64,000 nt of DNA from Burkholderiales bacterium. Its GTDB lineage: Bacteria; Pseudomonadota; Gammaproteobacteria; Burkholderiales; WYBJ01. The position numbers and the translations under genes are program-made. The first letter of the stretch is position 1. Each line of letters starts with the position of its first letter. The notes below the pieces were generated by a model. It was given only the letters and a program-made list of their open reading frames with translations. It was not told the origin of the DNA and searched no databases. Of this stretch, positions 17,146 through 27,546 are shown in pieces. The stretch spans positions 1-64,000 of the forward strand of contig JADLAC010000054.1 of NCBI GenBank assembly GCA_020848435.1, given 5' to 3'.

Positions 17146-18960
17146 ATGGCTGATACCAACCGCGACGTCGACATCATCCCGGTGGAGGGCGCGCGCACCC
17201 TCGACGGGCTTTTCGCCGAGCGCGTGCGCCGTAGCCCGCAGGCCGTCGCCTACCGCGAGTACGACGAGGCGCAGTCGCGCTGGCGCGATATCGGCTGGGC
17301 GGAGGTCGATCGGCAGGTGGCGCGCTGGCAGCACTCCCTGCAACGCGACGGCATCAAGGCGGGCGATCGGGTTGCCGTCATGCTGCGCAACTGTAGCCTG
17401 TGGGTTACGTACGACCAGGCGGCGATGGGCCTTGGCGCAGTGGTCGTGCCGCTGTACACGCAAGATCGGCCCGACAACGTGGCCTACATCATCAAGGACT
17501 CCGGCGCGCGGGTGTTGCTGCTCGAATCGGAAGAGCAGTGGCACGCGTTCGAAGACCTGCGCGCGACCCTCGATTGCGTCATTCGCGTCCTGCTGGTGAA
17601 GGCGCCGGCGCGCGATCCCGGCGATGCGCGCGTGCTCCAGGTCGAGCGCTGGCTGCCCGAAGAGGCGGTCGAGGTGCAGCACGTAAACAGCGACGGCAAG
17701 CAGCTCGCCTCGATCGTCTACACCTCGGGGACGACTGGGCGGCCGAAGGGCGTCATGCTCTCGCACGACAACATGCTGACCAATGCCTTCTCGGCGTTGA
17801 GCAAGCTCGCGGTGCGCCGCGACGACGTGTTCCTGTCGTTCCTGCCGCTGTCGCATACCTTCGAGCGCACCGTCGGCTATTACCTCACCGTGATGACCGG
17901 CTCGGTGACCGCCTACGCCCGCTCCGTTCAGCAGCTTGGCGAAGACCTGCTCACGATCCGGCCGACCATTCTCATTTCGGTGCCGCGGATCTACGAGCGC
18001 GTGTATGCCGCGATCAAGGCCAAGCTCGCGGACGGCCCCGCGGTGCGGCGCAAGCTGTTCGAGCAGGCGGTGGACATCGGCTGGCGCAAGTTCGAGCACG
18101 CGCAAGGGCGCGGCTCCTGGGCGCTTGGGTTCCTGCTCTGGCCGCTGCTCGACGCGCTGGTGGCCTCGAAGATACGAGCGCGCTTGGGCGGCAACCTGCG
18201 CGCCGCGCTGTCCGGCGGCGCGGCGCTTTCGCCCGAGATCTCGCGTGTGTTCATCGGCCTGGGCCTGACGATCCTGCAAGGCTATGGCCTGACCGAAGCA
18301 AGCCCCATCGTCAGCGCCAACAGTCCCGAGGACAACCTGCCGGCGAGCGTCGGCACGCCGATTCCCGGCGTCGAAGTGCGCATCGGCGAAGCCAGCGCGC
18401 TGCACGCGCGCGGTCCCAACATCATGCTGGGCTACTGGAACAATTCCGAGGCGACCCGCGCCATGTTCACCGACGACGGGTGGTTGAATACCGGCGACAC
18501 GGCGCGCATCGACGACGCCGGGCACATCTTCATCACCGGGCGGTTGAAGGAAATCATCGTGCTCTCCAACGGCGAAAAGGTGCCGCCCGGCGATGTCGAG
18601 GCCGCGATCATGCGCGATCCGCTGTTCGAGCAAGTGCTGCTGATCGGCGAGGGCAAGCCCTTCCTGTCGGTGATCGCCGTCGTGGCCGAGCCGGAATGGC
18701 AAGCGGCGGCGGGGCGCCTGGGCGTCGATCCCGCCGCGGACGGCGCACTGCGCGACGATCAGGTCGTGGCCATGGCGCTTGCGCGCATCGGTGCCCAGAT
18801 GCGCGAGTTCCCGGGGTTCGCGCAAGTGAGACGCGTCACGCTCACTCGCGAACCGTGGACGGTAGATAACGGACTGCTGACGCCGACCATGAAGCTCAAG
18901 CGCGCCAAGGTGCTGGAAAAATTCTATGCCGATCTCGATGCCATGTACGCAGGCCATTGA
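17146..18960 (+). CDS. Long-chain acyl-CoA synthetase (FAA1/AMP-forming)
   Basis: This 604-residue ligase activates free fatty acids. Motifs are YTSGTTGRPKGVMLSHDN (P-loop), FLSFLPLSHTFERT, the gate region GGAALSPEISRVF, QGYGLTEASPIVS, WLNTGDTARID and GRLKEIIVLSNGEKVPP. It lacks the FadD-type spacing and is closer to the eukaryote-like FAA1 group found in many Betaproteobacteria. ATG 17146 follows GGAGGAGGC. Placed between fadE and a thioesterase, it fits import-coupled activation of fatty acids delivered by the FadL protein encoded at 19601. Confidence 0.95.
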   Translation: MADTNRDVDIIPVEGARTLDGLFAERVRRSPQAVAYREYDEAQSRWRDIGWAEVDRQVARWQHSLQRDGIKAGDRVAVMLRNCSLWVTYDQAAMGLGAVVVPLYTQDRPDNVAYIIKDSGARVLLLESEEQWHAFEDLRATLDCVIRVLLVKAPARDPGDARVLQVERWLPEEAVEVQHVNSDGKQLASIVYTSGTTGRPKGVMLSHDNMLTNAFSALSKLAVRRDDVFLSFLPLSHTFERTVGYYLTVMTGSVTAYARSVQQLGEDLLTIRPTILISVPRIYERVYAAIKAKLADGPAVRRKLFEQAVDIGWRKFEHAQGRGSWALGFLLWPLLDALVASKIRARLGGNLRAALSGGAALSPEISRVFIGLGLTILQGYGLTEASPIVSANSPEDNLPASVGTPIPGVEVRIGEASALHARGPNIMLGYWNNSEATRAMFTDDGWLNTGDTARIDDAGHIFITGRLKEIIVLSNGEKVPPGDVEAAIMRDPLFEQVLLIGEGKPFLSVIAVVAEPEWQAAAGRLGVDPAADGALRDDQVVAMALARIGAQMREFPGFAQVRRVTLTREPWTVDNGLLTPTMKLKRAKVLEKFYADLDAMYAGH

Positions 18961-19095
18961 GCGGCCGCAAGGACAGGCTCCCAGGATCGCTAGTTTCTCG
19001 TCGTAGCGAATGCCGGGGAGCACTTCGCCGTTGCGCCGGTCCGCCCGGATGGAACGGATGGGTCAGGCCATCTTCATTAGCTTGGAGCAGCAGCA

Positions 19096-19509
19096 GTGAG
19101 CGAGAACCCCGATACCGAAGCGCCGCCCGATCGCGAGCCGGTCCTGCGGCTGGTGCCGATGCCCTCGGACGCCAATTACGCCGGCGATATATTCGGCGGC
19201 TGGATCATGTCACAGGTCGACATCGCGGGCAGCATCCCGGCGATTCGTCTGGCGCGCGGGCGTGTCGCTACGGTTGCGGTCAACTCGTTCGTGTTCAAGA
19301 AGCCGGTATTCGTCGGTGACCTGGTGAGCTTCTATGCCATGGTGGCTCAGGTCGGACGCAGCTCGATCACGGTCGACGTGGAAGTATTCGCGCATCGGCG
19401 CCCGCTCGGCGATACGTGCGTCAAGGTGACCGAGGCGACGCTCACCTATGTCGCGCTCGGCGAGGACGGCCGGCCGCGTGTCGTATCGTCGCAACAATTG
19501 CAGGCATGA
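19096..19509 (+). CDS. YciA-like hot-dog acyl-CoA thioesterase
   Basis: This 137-residue single hot-dog-fold enzyme hydrolyses acyl-CoA esters. The YciA-type active-site segment reads MPSDANYAGDIFGGWIMSQVDIAG (aspartate/asparagine near residue 28 and the following helix), then RVATVAVNSFVFKKPVFVGDLV. The start is GTG 19096 after TTGGAG. In the middle of a beta-oxidation cluster it may relieve CoA sequestration when acyl-CoA accumulates. Specificity cannot be read from the sequence. Confidence 0.92.
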   Translation: MSENPDTEAPPDREPVLRLVPMPSDANYAGDIFGGWIMSQVDIAGSIPAIRLARGRVATVAVNSFVFKKPVFVGDLVSFYAMVAQVGRSSITVDVEVFAHRRPLGDTCVKVTEATLTYVALGEDGRPRVVSSQQLQA

Positions 19510-19600
19510 TCGGCGCCATCAAGCGCTGCTGGAGCAAGACAGCGTGGGCCTGTGGGGCTATCGTAGTCACGTACGGAATGGGTCGAAGGAGGCGAGTGAG

Positions 19601-20854
19601 ATGAAACGGACGCTGATCGGTATCGCAGTGGGCGCCATCCTGGGGAGTGCCGCCGGAGCCGCATTCGCCGGCGCTTTCGGAATCGGCACGCAATCGGGCA
19701 GCGGCACCGGCAACGCCTTCGCGGGCGGGGCGGCGGCCGCGGAGGATGCGAGCGTGGTGTGGTCCAATCCTGCCGCGATGTCGATGCTGCCGCAGGGCAG
19801 GCATGTGCAGGCCGCGGCACATCTGCTGCGGCCCTCGTTCAAGTTCCAGAACCAGGGCTCCTCGGCGGCGCTCGGTACGGCCGTCGGCGGCGACGGCGGC
19901 GATTGGGCGCTGGTGCCGAACGGTTACTTCGCCACGAGTCTCGGTAACAACTTGAGCTTCGGCATCGGCGTCAACGCGCCCTTCGGTCTGAAGACCGATT
20001 ACGACGCCGGCTGGATCGGCCGCTTCATCGGTCTGAAGTCCGAAATCAAGTCGGTGAACATCAACCCTTCGCTGTCGTTCAAGGTCAGTCCGAGCGTCTC
20101 GATCGGCGCCGGCGTGAGCGTGCAGTACCTGGATGCCGAGCTGACGAACGCGGCCAACCCGCCCCTGGGCAGCGCGAATCTCAGCGCCGATGACATCGGC
20201 TATGGCTTCAACCTGGGCATCGCCGTGCAGGCGACACCTTCGACCCGCATCGGTCTCGCGTATCGTTCGTCCATCAAGTACGAGCTCGACGGGACGGCGA
20301 GCTTCAGCGGCTTGCCGGCCGCAAATGCCAGTGTCAAGGCCGACCTGCGCGTGCCCGACAGCGTTTCGATCAGCGTCTTCAGCGCGGTCACGCCGCAGTT
20401 GGACCTCATGGCCGATGTGACCTGGACGGGCTGGAGCAGCATCAAGGCGATCCGGCCCATCTGCCAGCAAGTCTCCGCGGCTTGCCCCGCGGTGGGTGCG
20501 GCCTTGCCCGGCGGCACGCTACCCACCAACTGGAAAGATACCTGGCGTATCGGCATCGGCGCGAACTACAAGCCTAGCGCGGCGCTGAAGCTGCGCATGG
20601 GGGTCGCATACGATCCCACGCCCACCAACGATACCGACCGCACGGCACGCCTGCCCGACGAGGATCGGGTCTGGCTCGCGCTCGGTCTCCAGTACGCTGT
20701 GTCGAAGAGCGGCAAGCTCGACATCGCTTATGCGCATGAGTTCATACGCGACGCCAAGGTCAACACCCTGGTGGGCGCCGGGCCGCTGCGCCAGGTCGGC
20801 TCGTTCGACAACAAGGCCGATATCCTGACCATCTCCTATTCGCACGCGTTCTGA
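19601..20854 (+). CDS. FadL-family outer-membrane fatty acid channel
   Basis: This 417-residue beta-barrel protein has a signal peptide (MKRTLIGIAVGAILGS, cleavage after AAFA). The mature start contains the FadL hatch motif: GTGNAFAGGAAAAEDASVVW followed by SNPAAMSMLP. The protein ends in the outer-membrane signature with a terminal phenylalanine (ISYSHAF). ATG 19601 follows an excellent AAGGAGG site. The frame is open further upstream, but those residues are not signal-like. It imports long-chain fatty acids or other hydrophobic compounds for the adjacent synthetase. Confidence 0.95.
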   Translation: MKRTLIGIAVGAILGSAAGAAFAGAFGIGTQSGSGTGNAFAGGAAAAEDASVVWSNPAAMSMLPQGRHVQAAAHLLRPSFKFQNQGSSAALGTAVGGDGGDWALVPNGYFATSLGNNLSFGIGVNAPFGLKTDYDAGWIGRFIGLKSEIKSVNINPSLSFKVSPSVSIGAGVSVQYLDAELTNAANPPLGSANLSADDIGYGFNLGIAVQATPSTRIGLAYRSSIKYELDGTASFSGLPAANASVKADLRVPDSVSISVFSAVTPQLDLMADVTWTGWSSIKAIRPICQQVSAACPAVGAALPGGTLPTNWKDTWRIGIGANYKPSAALKLRMGVAYDPTPTNDTDRTARLPDEDRVWLALGLQYAVSKSGKLDIAYAHEFIRDAKVNTLVGAGPLRQVGSFDNKADILTISYSHAF

Positions 20855-21022
20855 TCGCACGCGTTCCGAAGCTTCGGCATTGAGCCGGCGCGCGCCCTCT
20901 ACAGGCGCGCGTACGGCTTGCTGCGGGCAGTTTTTTTCCGCATAGTAGGCGCCATCCGGCGGCGCCGGCGCCGCTTTGATCCGCGCCCAGCGCCGGGCGC
21001 TCGCTCGTATGAAGGATCCCGC

Positions 21023-23506
21023 ATGGCCTCATCCCCGTTCGTCGTTCGCAAGGCCGCGGTGCTCGGTGCCGGCGTGATGGGCGCCCAGATCGCTGCTCAC
21101 CTGGTCAACGCCAACGTGCCGGTGCTGCTCTATGAGCTCGCCGCCAAGGAAGGCGATCCGAACGGCAACGTGGCCAGAGCGATCGACAACCTGCGCAAGC
21201 TCGAGCCGAGCCCGCTGGCCGTTCGCGCCACGGCCGATCAGATCGAATGGGCCAACTACGATCAGCATCTCACGGCGCTCAAGGAATGCGACCTGGTGAT
21301 CGAGGCGATCTCCGAGCGCATGGATTGGAAACGCGATCTGTATGCCAAGGTCGCGCCCCACATCGGCGAAGGCGCCATCTTCGCCAGCAACACCTCGGGC
21401 TTGAGCATCAACCAGCTCGCGCAGGCTTTACCCGAGGCATTGCGCGCACGCTTTTGCGGCGTGCATTTCTTCAACCCGCCGCGCTACATGCACCTGGTGG
21501 AGTTGATCGCATCGGCACAGACGCAGCCGGCGCTGCTCGACGTGCTGGAAGCCTTCCTCGTCACCACGCTCGGCAAGGGCGTCATTCGCGCCAAGGACAC
21601 GCCGAATTTCATCGCCAACCGGGTCGGCGTGTTCTCCATGTTGGCGACGCTGCACCACGCGCAACGACTCGGCATCGGCTTCGATGTCGTGGACGATCTC
21701 ACGGGTGCTCGCGTGGGGCGGCCCAAGAGCGCGACCTTCCGCACCGCCGATGTCGTCGGCCTGGATACCTTCGCGCACGTCGTCAACACCATGGCCGAGA
21801 GCCTGCCGCAGGACCCATGGCATCGCTACTATGCCCTGCCGGATTGGCTGCGCCGGCTGATCGATGCGGGCGCGTTGGGGCAGAAGACACGTCGCGGGGT
21901 CTATCGCAAGGCCGGCGCGGAAATCCAGGTGCTCGATCTCGCCAGCAACGACTATCGTCCCTCGCTGGGCAAGGCCGACGAGGCGGTAGTCGATATCCTC
22001 AAGTCGGCCGATCCCGCCGACAAGTTTGCCCGCTTGCGCGCATCCAGCCATCCCCAGGCGCAGTTCCTGTGGTCGATCTTCCGCGATACCTTCCACTACT
22101 GCGCGGTGCACTTGCACGCGATCGCGCACAACGCCCGCGACGTCGACTTGGCCATACGCTGGGGCTTCGGCTGGGAGCGCGGGCCGTTCGAGATCTGGCA
22201 ATCGGCGGGTTGGCAGCAAGTGGCTGCATGGATCGGCGAGGACCTCGCGCAGGATCGCACCATGGCATCGGTGCCGTTGCCGGCGTGGGCCATCGAGCCC
22301 GGCCGAAGCGGCGTGCACGGTCCCGCGGGTTCGTATTCGCCGACCGAGAACACGCCCCAACCGCGCTCGACGCTGCCGGTCTATCGGCGCCAGCCTTTTC
22401 CCGATCGGCTCGTCGGCGAAGCGCGCAGCTACGGCGAAACCGTATTCGAGAACGACGGGCTGCGCTGTTGGCACACGGGCGACGGCATCGCGGTGGCAAG
22501 CTTCAAGTCGCGCCTGCACACCATCGGCGACGACGTGCTCGATGGCGTGCTCGAAGCGATCGAGATCGCCGAGCGCGATTTCACGGCGTTGGTCCTGTGG
22601 CAGACCGAGCCGCCGTTCTCGGCCGGCGCCAATCTCAAGAAAGACTCCGGCGCGCGCCGGAAGGAAGCGCCTTCGAGCGTGGGACGCTTGTTCAAGAAGC
22701 TGCGGCGCGAGGCCGAGTCGCTCGCGCTGAAAGCGGCGCGGCAAGTCGGCATGGCCGATCAGCTCATGGCGGGCCGGCTGGCGGAAGTCGAGAAGATCGT
22801 CGAGAAATTCCAGGCGGCCACGCAGAGCTTGCGCTATAGCACCATTCCCGCCGTCGCCGCGGTCGACGGTCTCGCCCTGGGCGGCGGTTGCGAGATGATC
22901 CTGCACTGCGATCGCGCCGCTGCGACGCTCGAGAGCTACATCGGCCTGGTCGAGGCGGGCGTGGGCTTGCTGCCCGCGGGCGGCGGCTGCAAGGAGGCCG
23001 CGATGCGTGCCGCGCACGAAGCGCGCGGAGCCGATTTGTTCCCGTTCGTGCGGCGCTATTTCGAAGTGATCGCGAAAGCAGAGGTCGCGCGCAGCGCGGA
23101 GCAAGCCAAGGAGTTCGGTTATCTGCGCGCCGCCGACCCGATCGTGATGAACCGTTTCGAGCTCCTCACCGTGGCCAAGGCGCAGGCGCGCGCCTTGGCC
23201 GAGAGCGGCTATCGGCCGCCGCTGCGGCCGCGTTCGATCCCGGTAGCGGGCCGATCGGCGATCGCGACCTTGCAGGCGTACATGGTCAACATGCTCGAAG
23301 GCGGTTTCATCTCCGAGCACGACTATCTCATCGGTTGCAAGGTGGCGACGGTGATCTGCGGGGGCGACGTCGAAGGCGGCTCGCTCGTGGACGAAGACTG
23401 GCTGCTGGACCTGGAGCGCACGCACTTCATGGAGCTCCTGGCGACCGAGAAGACCCAGGCCCGCATCGACCATACGCTGAAGACCGGAAGACCGCTGAGG
23501 AATTGA
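21023..23506 (+). CDS. 3-hydroxyacyl-CoA dehydrogenase/enoyl-CoA hydratase fusion
   Basis: This 827-residue bifunctional enzyme has the dehydrogenase part first: Rossmann motif GAGVMGAQIAAHLV at residues 13-26, FASNTSGLSI, the HFFNPPRYMHLVE active-site region and GVFRKAG-like linker (GVYRKAG). The crotonase domain is C-terminal, with FSAGANLKKDSG and AAVDGLALGGGCEMILHCDRAAA. This order is opposite to FadB/FadJ and like FadN of Bacillus. ATG 21023 was chosen because VRKAAVLGAGVMG normally begins near residue 8; the frame is open to 20918. It catalyses the hydration and NAD-linked oxidation steps of beta-oxidation, working with the thiolase encoded 50 bases downstream. Confidence 0.94.
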   Translation: MASSPFVVRKAAVLGAGVMGAQIAAHLVNANVPVLLYELAAKEGDPNGNVARAIDNLRKLEPSPLAVRATADQIEWANYDQHLTALKECDLVIEAISERMDWKRDLYAKVAPHIGEGAIFASNTSGLSINQLAQALPEALRARFCGVHFFNPPRYMHLVELIASAQTQPALLDVLEAFLVTTLGKGVIRAKDTPNFIANRVGVFSMLATLHHAQRLGIGFDVVDDLTGARVGRPKSATFRTADVVGLDTFAHVVNTMAESLPQDPWHRYYALPDWLRRLIDAGALGQKTRRGVYRKAGAEIQVLDLASNDYRPSLGKADEAVVDILKSADPADKFARLRASSHPQAQFLWSIFRDTFHYCAVHLHAIAHNARDVDLAIRWGFGWERGPFEIWQSAGWQQVAAWIGEDLAQDRTMASVPLPAWAIEPGRSGVHGPAGSYSPTENTPQPRSTLPVYRRQPFPDRLVGEARSYGETVFENDGLRCWHTGDGIAVASFKSRLHTIGDDVLDGVLEAIEIAERDFTALVLWQTEPPFSAGANLKKDSGARRKEAPSSVGRLFKKLRREAESLALKAARQVGMADQLMAGRLAEVEKIVEKFQAATQSLRYSTIPAVAAVDGLALGGGCEMILHCDRAAATLESYIGLVEAGVGLLPAGGGCKEAAMRAAHEARGADLFPFVRRYFEVIAKAEVARSAEQAKEFGYLRAADPIVMNRFELLTVAKAQARALAESGYRPPLRPRSIPVAGRSAIATLQAYMVNMLEGGFISEHDYLIGCKVATVICGGDVEGGSLVDEDWLLDLERTHFMELLATEKTQARIDHTLKTGRPLRN

Positions 23507-23555
23507 CCCCGCCCGGCGCGGCGCTGCCGCAGCCCGGCGCTCGAGGAGCTTGCTC

Positions 23556-24755
23556 ATGTCGAAACAGATCCAGGATGCCTATATCGTCGCCGCCACGCGT
23601 ACCGCCGTGGGCAAGGCGCCGCGCGGGATGTATCGGCATACACGGCCCGATGACTTGCTCGCGCATGCGCTGCGCGCCGCGATGGCGCAATGTGCGGGCG
23701 TCGAGGCGGCGCAGGTCGATGACGTGATCGTCGGCTGCGCCATGCCCGAGGCCGAGCAAGGCATGAACGTCGCGCGTATCGGTCTGCTGCTGGCGGGATT
23801 TCCGGACAGCGTATCTGGCATGACCATCAATCGCTTCTGCTCCTCAGGGGTGCAGGCGGTCGCGCTCGCGGCCGATCGGATCCGGCTCGGCGAGGCCGAG
23901 GTGATGATCGCCGCGGGGACCGAGAGCATGAGCATGGTGCCGATGGGCGGCAACAAGATCTCCTACAATCCCGCCATCTTCCTCAAGGACGAAAACGTTG
24001 GTATCGCTTACGGCATGGGTGTGACGGCCGAGCGCGTGGCCCGGCAGTGGAAGATCGCGCGCGAGGCACAAGACTTGTTCGCCGCTGAAAGTCATCGACG
24101 CGCACTGCATGCCATCCAGAGCGGCGAATTCAAAGACGAGATCTCGCCTTATCCGATCGAAGATCGGGTGCCGGATTTGACGGCACGCGAGATCGCGGTG
24201 AAGACGCGGCTGGCGAGCAGCGATGAAGGCCCGCGGCCCGACACCAGCCCGGAAGGGCTGGCGAAGCTGCGGCCGGTGTTCGCGGCCAAGGGGTCGGTCA
24301 CCGCCGGCAACAGCTCGCAGATGTCCGACGGCGCGGGCGCCGTGGTGCTGATGAGCGAGGCCGCGCTGAAACGCTGCGGACTCGCGCCGCTGGGTCGCTT
24401 CGTAGGCTACGCCGTGGCGGGCGTGCCGCCCGACATCATGGGGATCGGCCCGGTGAAGGCGATACCCAAGGCGTTGCAGCAGGCGGGGCTGAAGCTCGAG
24501 GACATCGACTGGATCGAGCTGAACGAAGCGTTCGCGGCCCAGAGCCTGGCCGTGATCCAGGATCTCGGCCTGGATCACGGCCGCGTCAATCCCCTGGGCG
24601 GGGCCATCGCGCTCGGCCATCCGCTCGGCGCGACCGGAGTGATTCGCACGGCGACGCTGCTGCACGGGCTGCGGCGGCGGCGCAAGAAATACGGCATGGT
24701 GACCATGTGCATCGGCACCGGCATGGGCGCCGCGGGTATCTTCGAATCGCTCTAG
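23556..24755 (+). CDS. Acetyl-CoA C-acyltransferase (3-ketoacyl-CoA thiolase)
   Basis: This 399-residue thiolase cleaves 3-ketoacyl-CoA with CoA. The nucleophile is C95 in [12 protein letters not shown]. The C-terminal catalytic residues are in [14 protein letters not shown] (histidine) and CIGTGMGAA (cysteine), and NEAFAAQ is also present. ATG 23556 follows GAGGAGCTTGCTC. It forms a two-gene unit with the hydroxyacyl-CoA dehydrogenase fusion and completes the degradative cycle encoded in this region. Confidence 0.96.
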   Translation: MSKQIQDAYIVAATRTAVGKAPRGMYRHTRPDDLLAHALRAAMAQCAGVEAAQVDDVIVGCAMPEAEQGMNVARIGLLLAGFPDSVSGMTINRFCSSGVQAVALAADRIRLGEAEVMIAAGTESMSMVPMGGNKISYNPAIFLKDENVGIAYGMGVTAERVARQWKIAREAQDLFAAESHRRALHAIQSGEFKDEISPYPIEDRVPDLTAREIAVKTRLASSDEGPRPDTSPEGLAKLRPVFAAKGSVTAGNSSQMSDGAGAVVLMSEAALKRCGLAPLGRFVGYAVAGVPPDIMGIGPVKAIPKALQQAGLKLEDIDWIELNEAFAAQSLAVIQDLGLDHGRVNPLGGAIALGHPLGATGVIRTATLLHGLRRRRKKYGMVTMCIGTGMGAAGIFESL

Positions 24756-24773
24756 CGCAACGCACCTCCGGTC

Positions 24774-25385
24774 ATGTCTCCGTTTTTGAGAATGCTGCTG
24801 TTGTGCGCCGTCGCAGCGGGCATCCCGGTCGCGACCGTGGCGGCGGCGGAAGTCGAAGGCATAAGGCTCGATGACCGAGTCTATATCGCCCAGGGCGTTC
24901 CCGAACTCGTGCTCAACGGCGCCGGGGTGCGGCGCAAGCTGCTGGTTGCCAAGGTCTACGTCAGCGCCTTGTACCTCGCGCAGAAGAAGAACGTCTCCGA
25001 TGAAGTGCTCGCCGATCCGGGTCCCAAGCGGCTCGCGATGCACGTCCTGCAGGAGGAAATCACCGCCGAGCAATTCGTGGCCGCGCTCAACGACGGCTTG
25101 GCGGCGAACAATCAGCCGCCCGAGCTCGCGCCTTTGGAGAAACGCATACGCGACCTGGCGGCCATGATGCGCCAGGTCGGGCGCATCAACCAGGGGGGCG
25201 TGGTGTTGCTCGATTACCTGCCCGGCATCGGCACCCGCGTCACCATCAACGGCGTGACGCGGCTCACCATTGCGGGAGAGGACTTCAATCGCGCCCTGCT
25301 GCGTATCTGGCTCGGCGATCGGCCCGTGGACGGGCGCCTGAAGCAGGCGCTGCTGGGCGGCAAGGACAGCGTATTGCCGTTCTGA
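24774..25385 (+). CDS. Chalcone isomerase-like periplasmic protein
   Basis: This 203-residue protein has a signal peptide (MLLLCAVAAGIPVATVAAA) and the bacterial chalcone-isomerase-like domain: GIRLDDRVYI, VLNGAGVRRKLLVAKVYVSALYLA, and a C-terminal FNRALLRIWLGDRPVD. Bacterial members have the fold but not the plant catalytic residues and are thought to bind lipids or fatty acids. Starting 18 bases after the thiolase stop, it likely belongs to the same transcript, in line with a fatty-acid-related role. Confidence 0.87.
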   Translation: MSPFLRMLLLCAVAAGIPVATVAAAEVEGIRLDDRVYIAQGVPELVLNGAGVRRKLLVAKVYVSALYLAQKKNVSDEVLADPGPKRLAMHVLQEEITAEQFVAALNDGLAANNQPPELAPLEKRIRDLAAMMRQVGRINQGGVVLLDYLPGIGTRVTINGVTRLTIAGEDFNRALLRIWLGDRPVDGRLKQALLGGKDSVLPF

Positions 25386-25484
25386 GCGAAGCGGATTCGC
25401 CGGCGGGCTCAGTGAGCCACGTGCACGTCGATCCGTCGGACGTATGTTGCCGTTCTGAGCGAAGCGGATTCGACGCTGCTCAGT
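25374..25484. repeat. Tandem hairpin duplication at a convergent gene junction
   Basis: A 26-base segment at 25374-25399 recurs exactly at 25447-25472. In both copies it is followed by GCTCAGT (25407 and 25478). Each copy can fold with CTGAGC pairing to GCTCAG. The first copy contains the stop codon of the chalcone-isomerase-like gene and the second reaches the stop of bipA on the other strand. It could act as a bidirectional transcription end, but T-runs are lacking. Confidence 0.6.
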
Positions 25485-27351
25485 CGACCGTCGCCTTTTC
25501 GCCGCTGCGCGCCGCGCGCTTGCGCTCGTGCTCCTTCAAATGGCGCTTGCGGATGCGGATGGTCTTGGGCGTGATCTCGACCAGCTCGTCGTCGGCGATG
25601 AATTCCACGGCGTATTCCAGCGTGAGCTGGATCGGCGGGGTGAGCAGGATGGCGTCGTCCTTCAACACCGTGCGGAAGTTCGTGAGCTGCTTGGTCTTGA
25701 CCGGGTTGACGGTCAGATCGTTGTCCCGGCTGTGGATGCCGATCACCATGCCCTCGTACACGCGATCGCCCGGCTTGACGAACAGGCGCCCGCGCTCCTG
25801 CAGCTTGCCCAGCGCGTAGGCCACGGCATCGCCGTCGTCGCCGGAAATGAGCGCGCCGTTGCGCCGGCCGGGGATGTCGGCCTTCATGGCCGCGTAATCG
25901 TCGAATACATGGCTCATCAAGCCCGTGCCGCGGGTGAGATTGAGAAACTCGTTCTGGAATCCGATCAGGCCGCGCGCCGGAATGCGGTACTCGAGGCGCA
26001 CGCGTCCCTTGCCATCGGGTGCCATGTCGGTCAGCTCGCCCCGGCGTACGCCGAGCGCCTCCATGACCGAGCCCTGGTGTGCGTCTTCGAGGTCGATGGT
26101 GAGCGCTTCGAACGGCTCGCACGGGACTCCATCGAGCACGCGCGTAATGACCTCAGGGCGGCCGACGGCGAGCTCGTAGCCTTCGCGGCGCATGTTCTCC
26201 AGCAGGATGGTGAGATGCAGCTCGCCGCGGCCCGATATCCGGAAGATGTCCGGGTCAGCGGTCTCGTCGACCCGCAGCGCGACGTTGGTGTTGAGCTCGC
26301 GGGCGAGGCGCTCGGCCAACTGGCGACTGGTGACGAAGCGGCCTTCCTGCCCGGCGAATGGCGAGGTGTTGACCTGGAAGGTCATGGTCAAGGTCGGCTC
26401 GTCGACCGCCAGCACCGGCAACGCCTCGGGGTGCTCGGGATCGGCCAGGGTCGCGCCGATGCTCACCTGCTCGACACCGGAGACGACCACGATATCGCCC
26501 GCGCCGGCTTCGGCCAGTGCGACGCGCTCGAGGCCGCGAAAGCCGTGCACTTGGCCGATGCGCGCGCGTTGCGGCGTCTTGTCCGGCGCCAAGACGACGA
26601 TCTCTTGGCCGGGGAGCAGGCGGCCGCGGCTGATGCGGCCGATGCCCATGCGCCCGACGTAGCTCGAATAGTCGAGCGCGCTGATGCGAAGCTGAAACGC
26701 TCCCCGGACATCGCCTTCAGGCGCGGCGACATGGGTGACGATCGCATCGAACAGCGCACGCATGGAAGGCGCCTCGCTGCCATCGCCTGCGGCGGGCGAT
26801 CCGAGCGCACGTGGGGCCTGATCGAGATCGGTCACCGCCCAGCCCTGGAGGGCCGAGGCATAGACGACGGGGAAGTCGAGCTGCTCCTCGGTCGCGCCGA
26901 GCCGATCGAACAGATCGAAGGTTTGGCTGACGACCCATTCGGGCCGCGCGCCGTCGCGATCGACCTTGTTCACCACCACGATCGGGCGCAAGCCGAGCGC
27001 GAGCGCCTTCTTGGTGACGAAGCGCGTCTGCGGCATCGGACCTTCGACCGCGTCGACCAGGACCAGCACGCCGTCGACCATCGACAGCGCACGCTCGACT
27101 TCGCCGCCGAAGTCGCGGTGCCCGGGCGTATCGACGATATTGATCTTGACGCCCCGGTATTCGACGGCGGTGTTCTTGGCGAGGATGGTGATGCCGCGCT
27201 CGCGTTCCAGGTCGTTCGAATCCATGACCCGCTCGGCGACCTGCTGGTGCGCGGCAAAGACACCCGCTTGGCGCAGGAGCTTGTCGACCAGGGTCGTCTT
27301 GCCGTGGTCGACGTGGGCGATGATCGCGATGTTGCGGATGGGGGCTGACAT
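25480..27351 (-). CDS. bipA: Translational GTPase BipA/TypA
   Basis: This 623-residue ribosome-associated GTPase has G1 [10 protein letters not shown]2 ERERGITI, G3 [14 protein letters not shown] and G4 VVNKVDR, then EF-G-like domain II, domain III/V and the BipA-specific C-terminal domain ([36 protein letters not shown], ending KATVD). It acts in ribosome assembly and stress or low-temperature growth. ATG 27351 gives the conserved start [20 protein letters not shown]; an upstream in-frame start at 27402 is not supported. It is convergent with the chalcone-isomerase-like gene and lies 195 bases downstream of ETF-QO. Confidence 0.97.
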   Translation of the reverse strand: MSAPIRNIAIIAHVDHGKTTLVDKLLRQAGVFAAHQQVAERVMDSNDLERERGITILAKNTAVEYRGVKINIVDTPGHRDFGGEVERALSMVDGVLVLVDAVEGPMPQTRFVTKKALALGLRPIVVVNKVDRDGARPEWVVSQTFDLFDRLGATEEQLDFPVVYASALQGWAVTDLDQAPRALGSPAAGDGSEAPSMRALFDAIVTHVAAPEGDVRGAFQLRISALDYSSYVGRMGIGRISRGRLLPGQEIVVLAPDKTPQRARIGQVHGFRGLERVALAEAGAGDIVVVSGVEQVSIGATLADPEHPEALPVLAVDEPTLTMTFQVNTSPFAGQEGRFVTSRQLAERLARELNTNVALRVDETADPDIFRISGRGELHLTILLENMRREGYELAVGRPEVITRVLDGVPCEPFEALTIDLEDAHQGSVMEALGVRRGELTDMAPDGKGRVRLEYRIPARGLIGFQNEFLNLTRGTGLMSHVFDDYAAMKADIPGRRNGALISGDDGDAVAYALGKLQERGRLFVKPGDRVYEGMVIGIHSRDNDLTVNPVKTKQLTNFRTVLKDDAILLTPPIQLTLEYAVEFIADDELVEITPKTIRIRKRHLKEHERKRAARSGEKATVD

Positions 27352-27546
27352 GGGAGCGCACCGGGGAAGGGGCGCGATTGTAGCACCCGGTGGCGCTGGC
27401 ACCGAGACAAATGAGACCGGCGCGGCAGCCGAATCGGTTCGGATGCAGAGACGACGGGGACGATCCGGACAGGGAGCTCGGGAGGCTGCGGCGGGAAGCA
27501 GACCGGTTTGGGTCGCGCTACGATCGGGGGACGATTCGGACGGCGC

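Noticed and set aside
16372..19023. 883-codon minus-strand frame opposite fadE and the acyl-CoA synthetase
   Set aside because: It has the same antisense composition and no family resemblance; the plus-strand genes explain the sequence.
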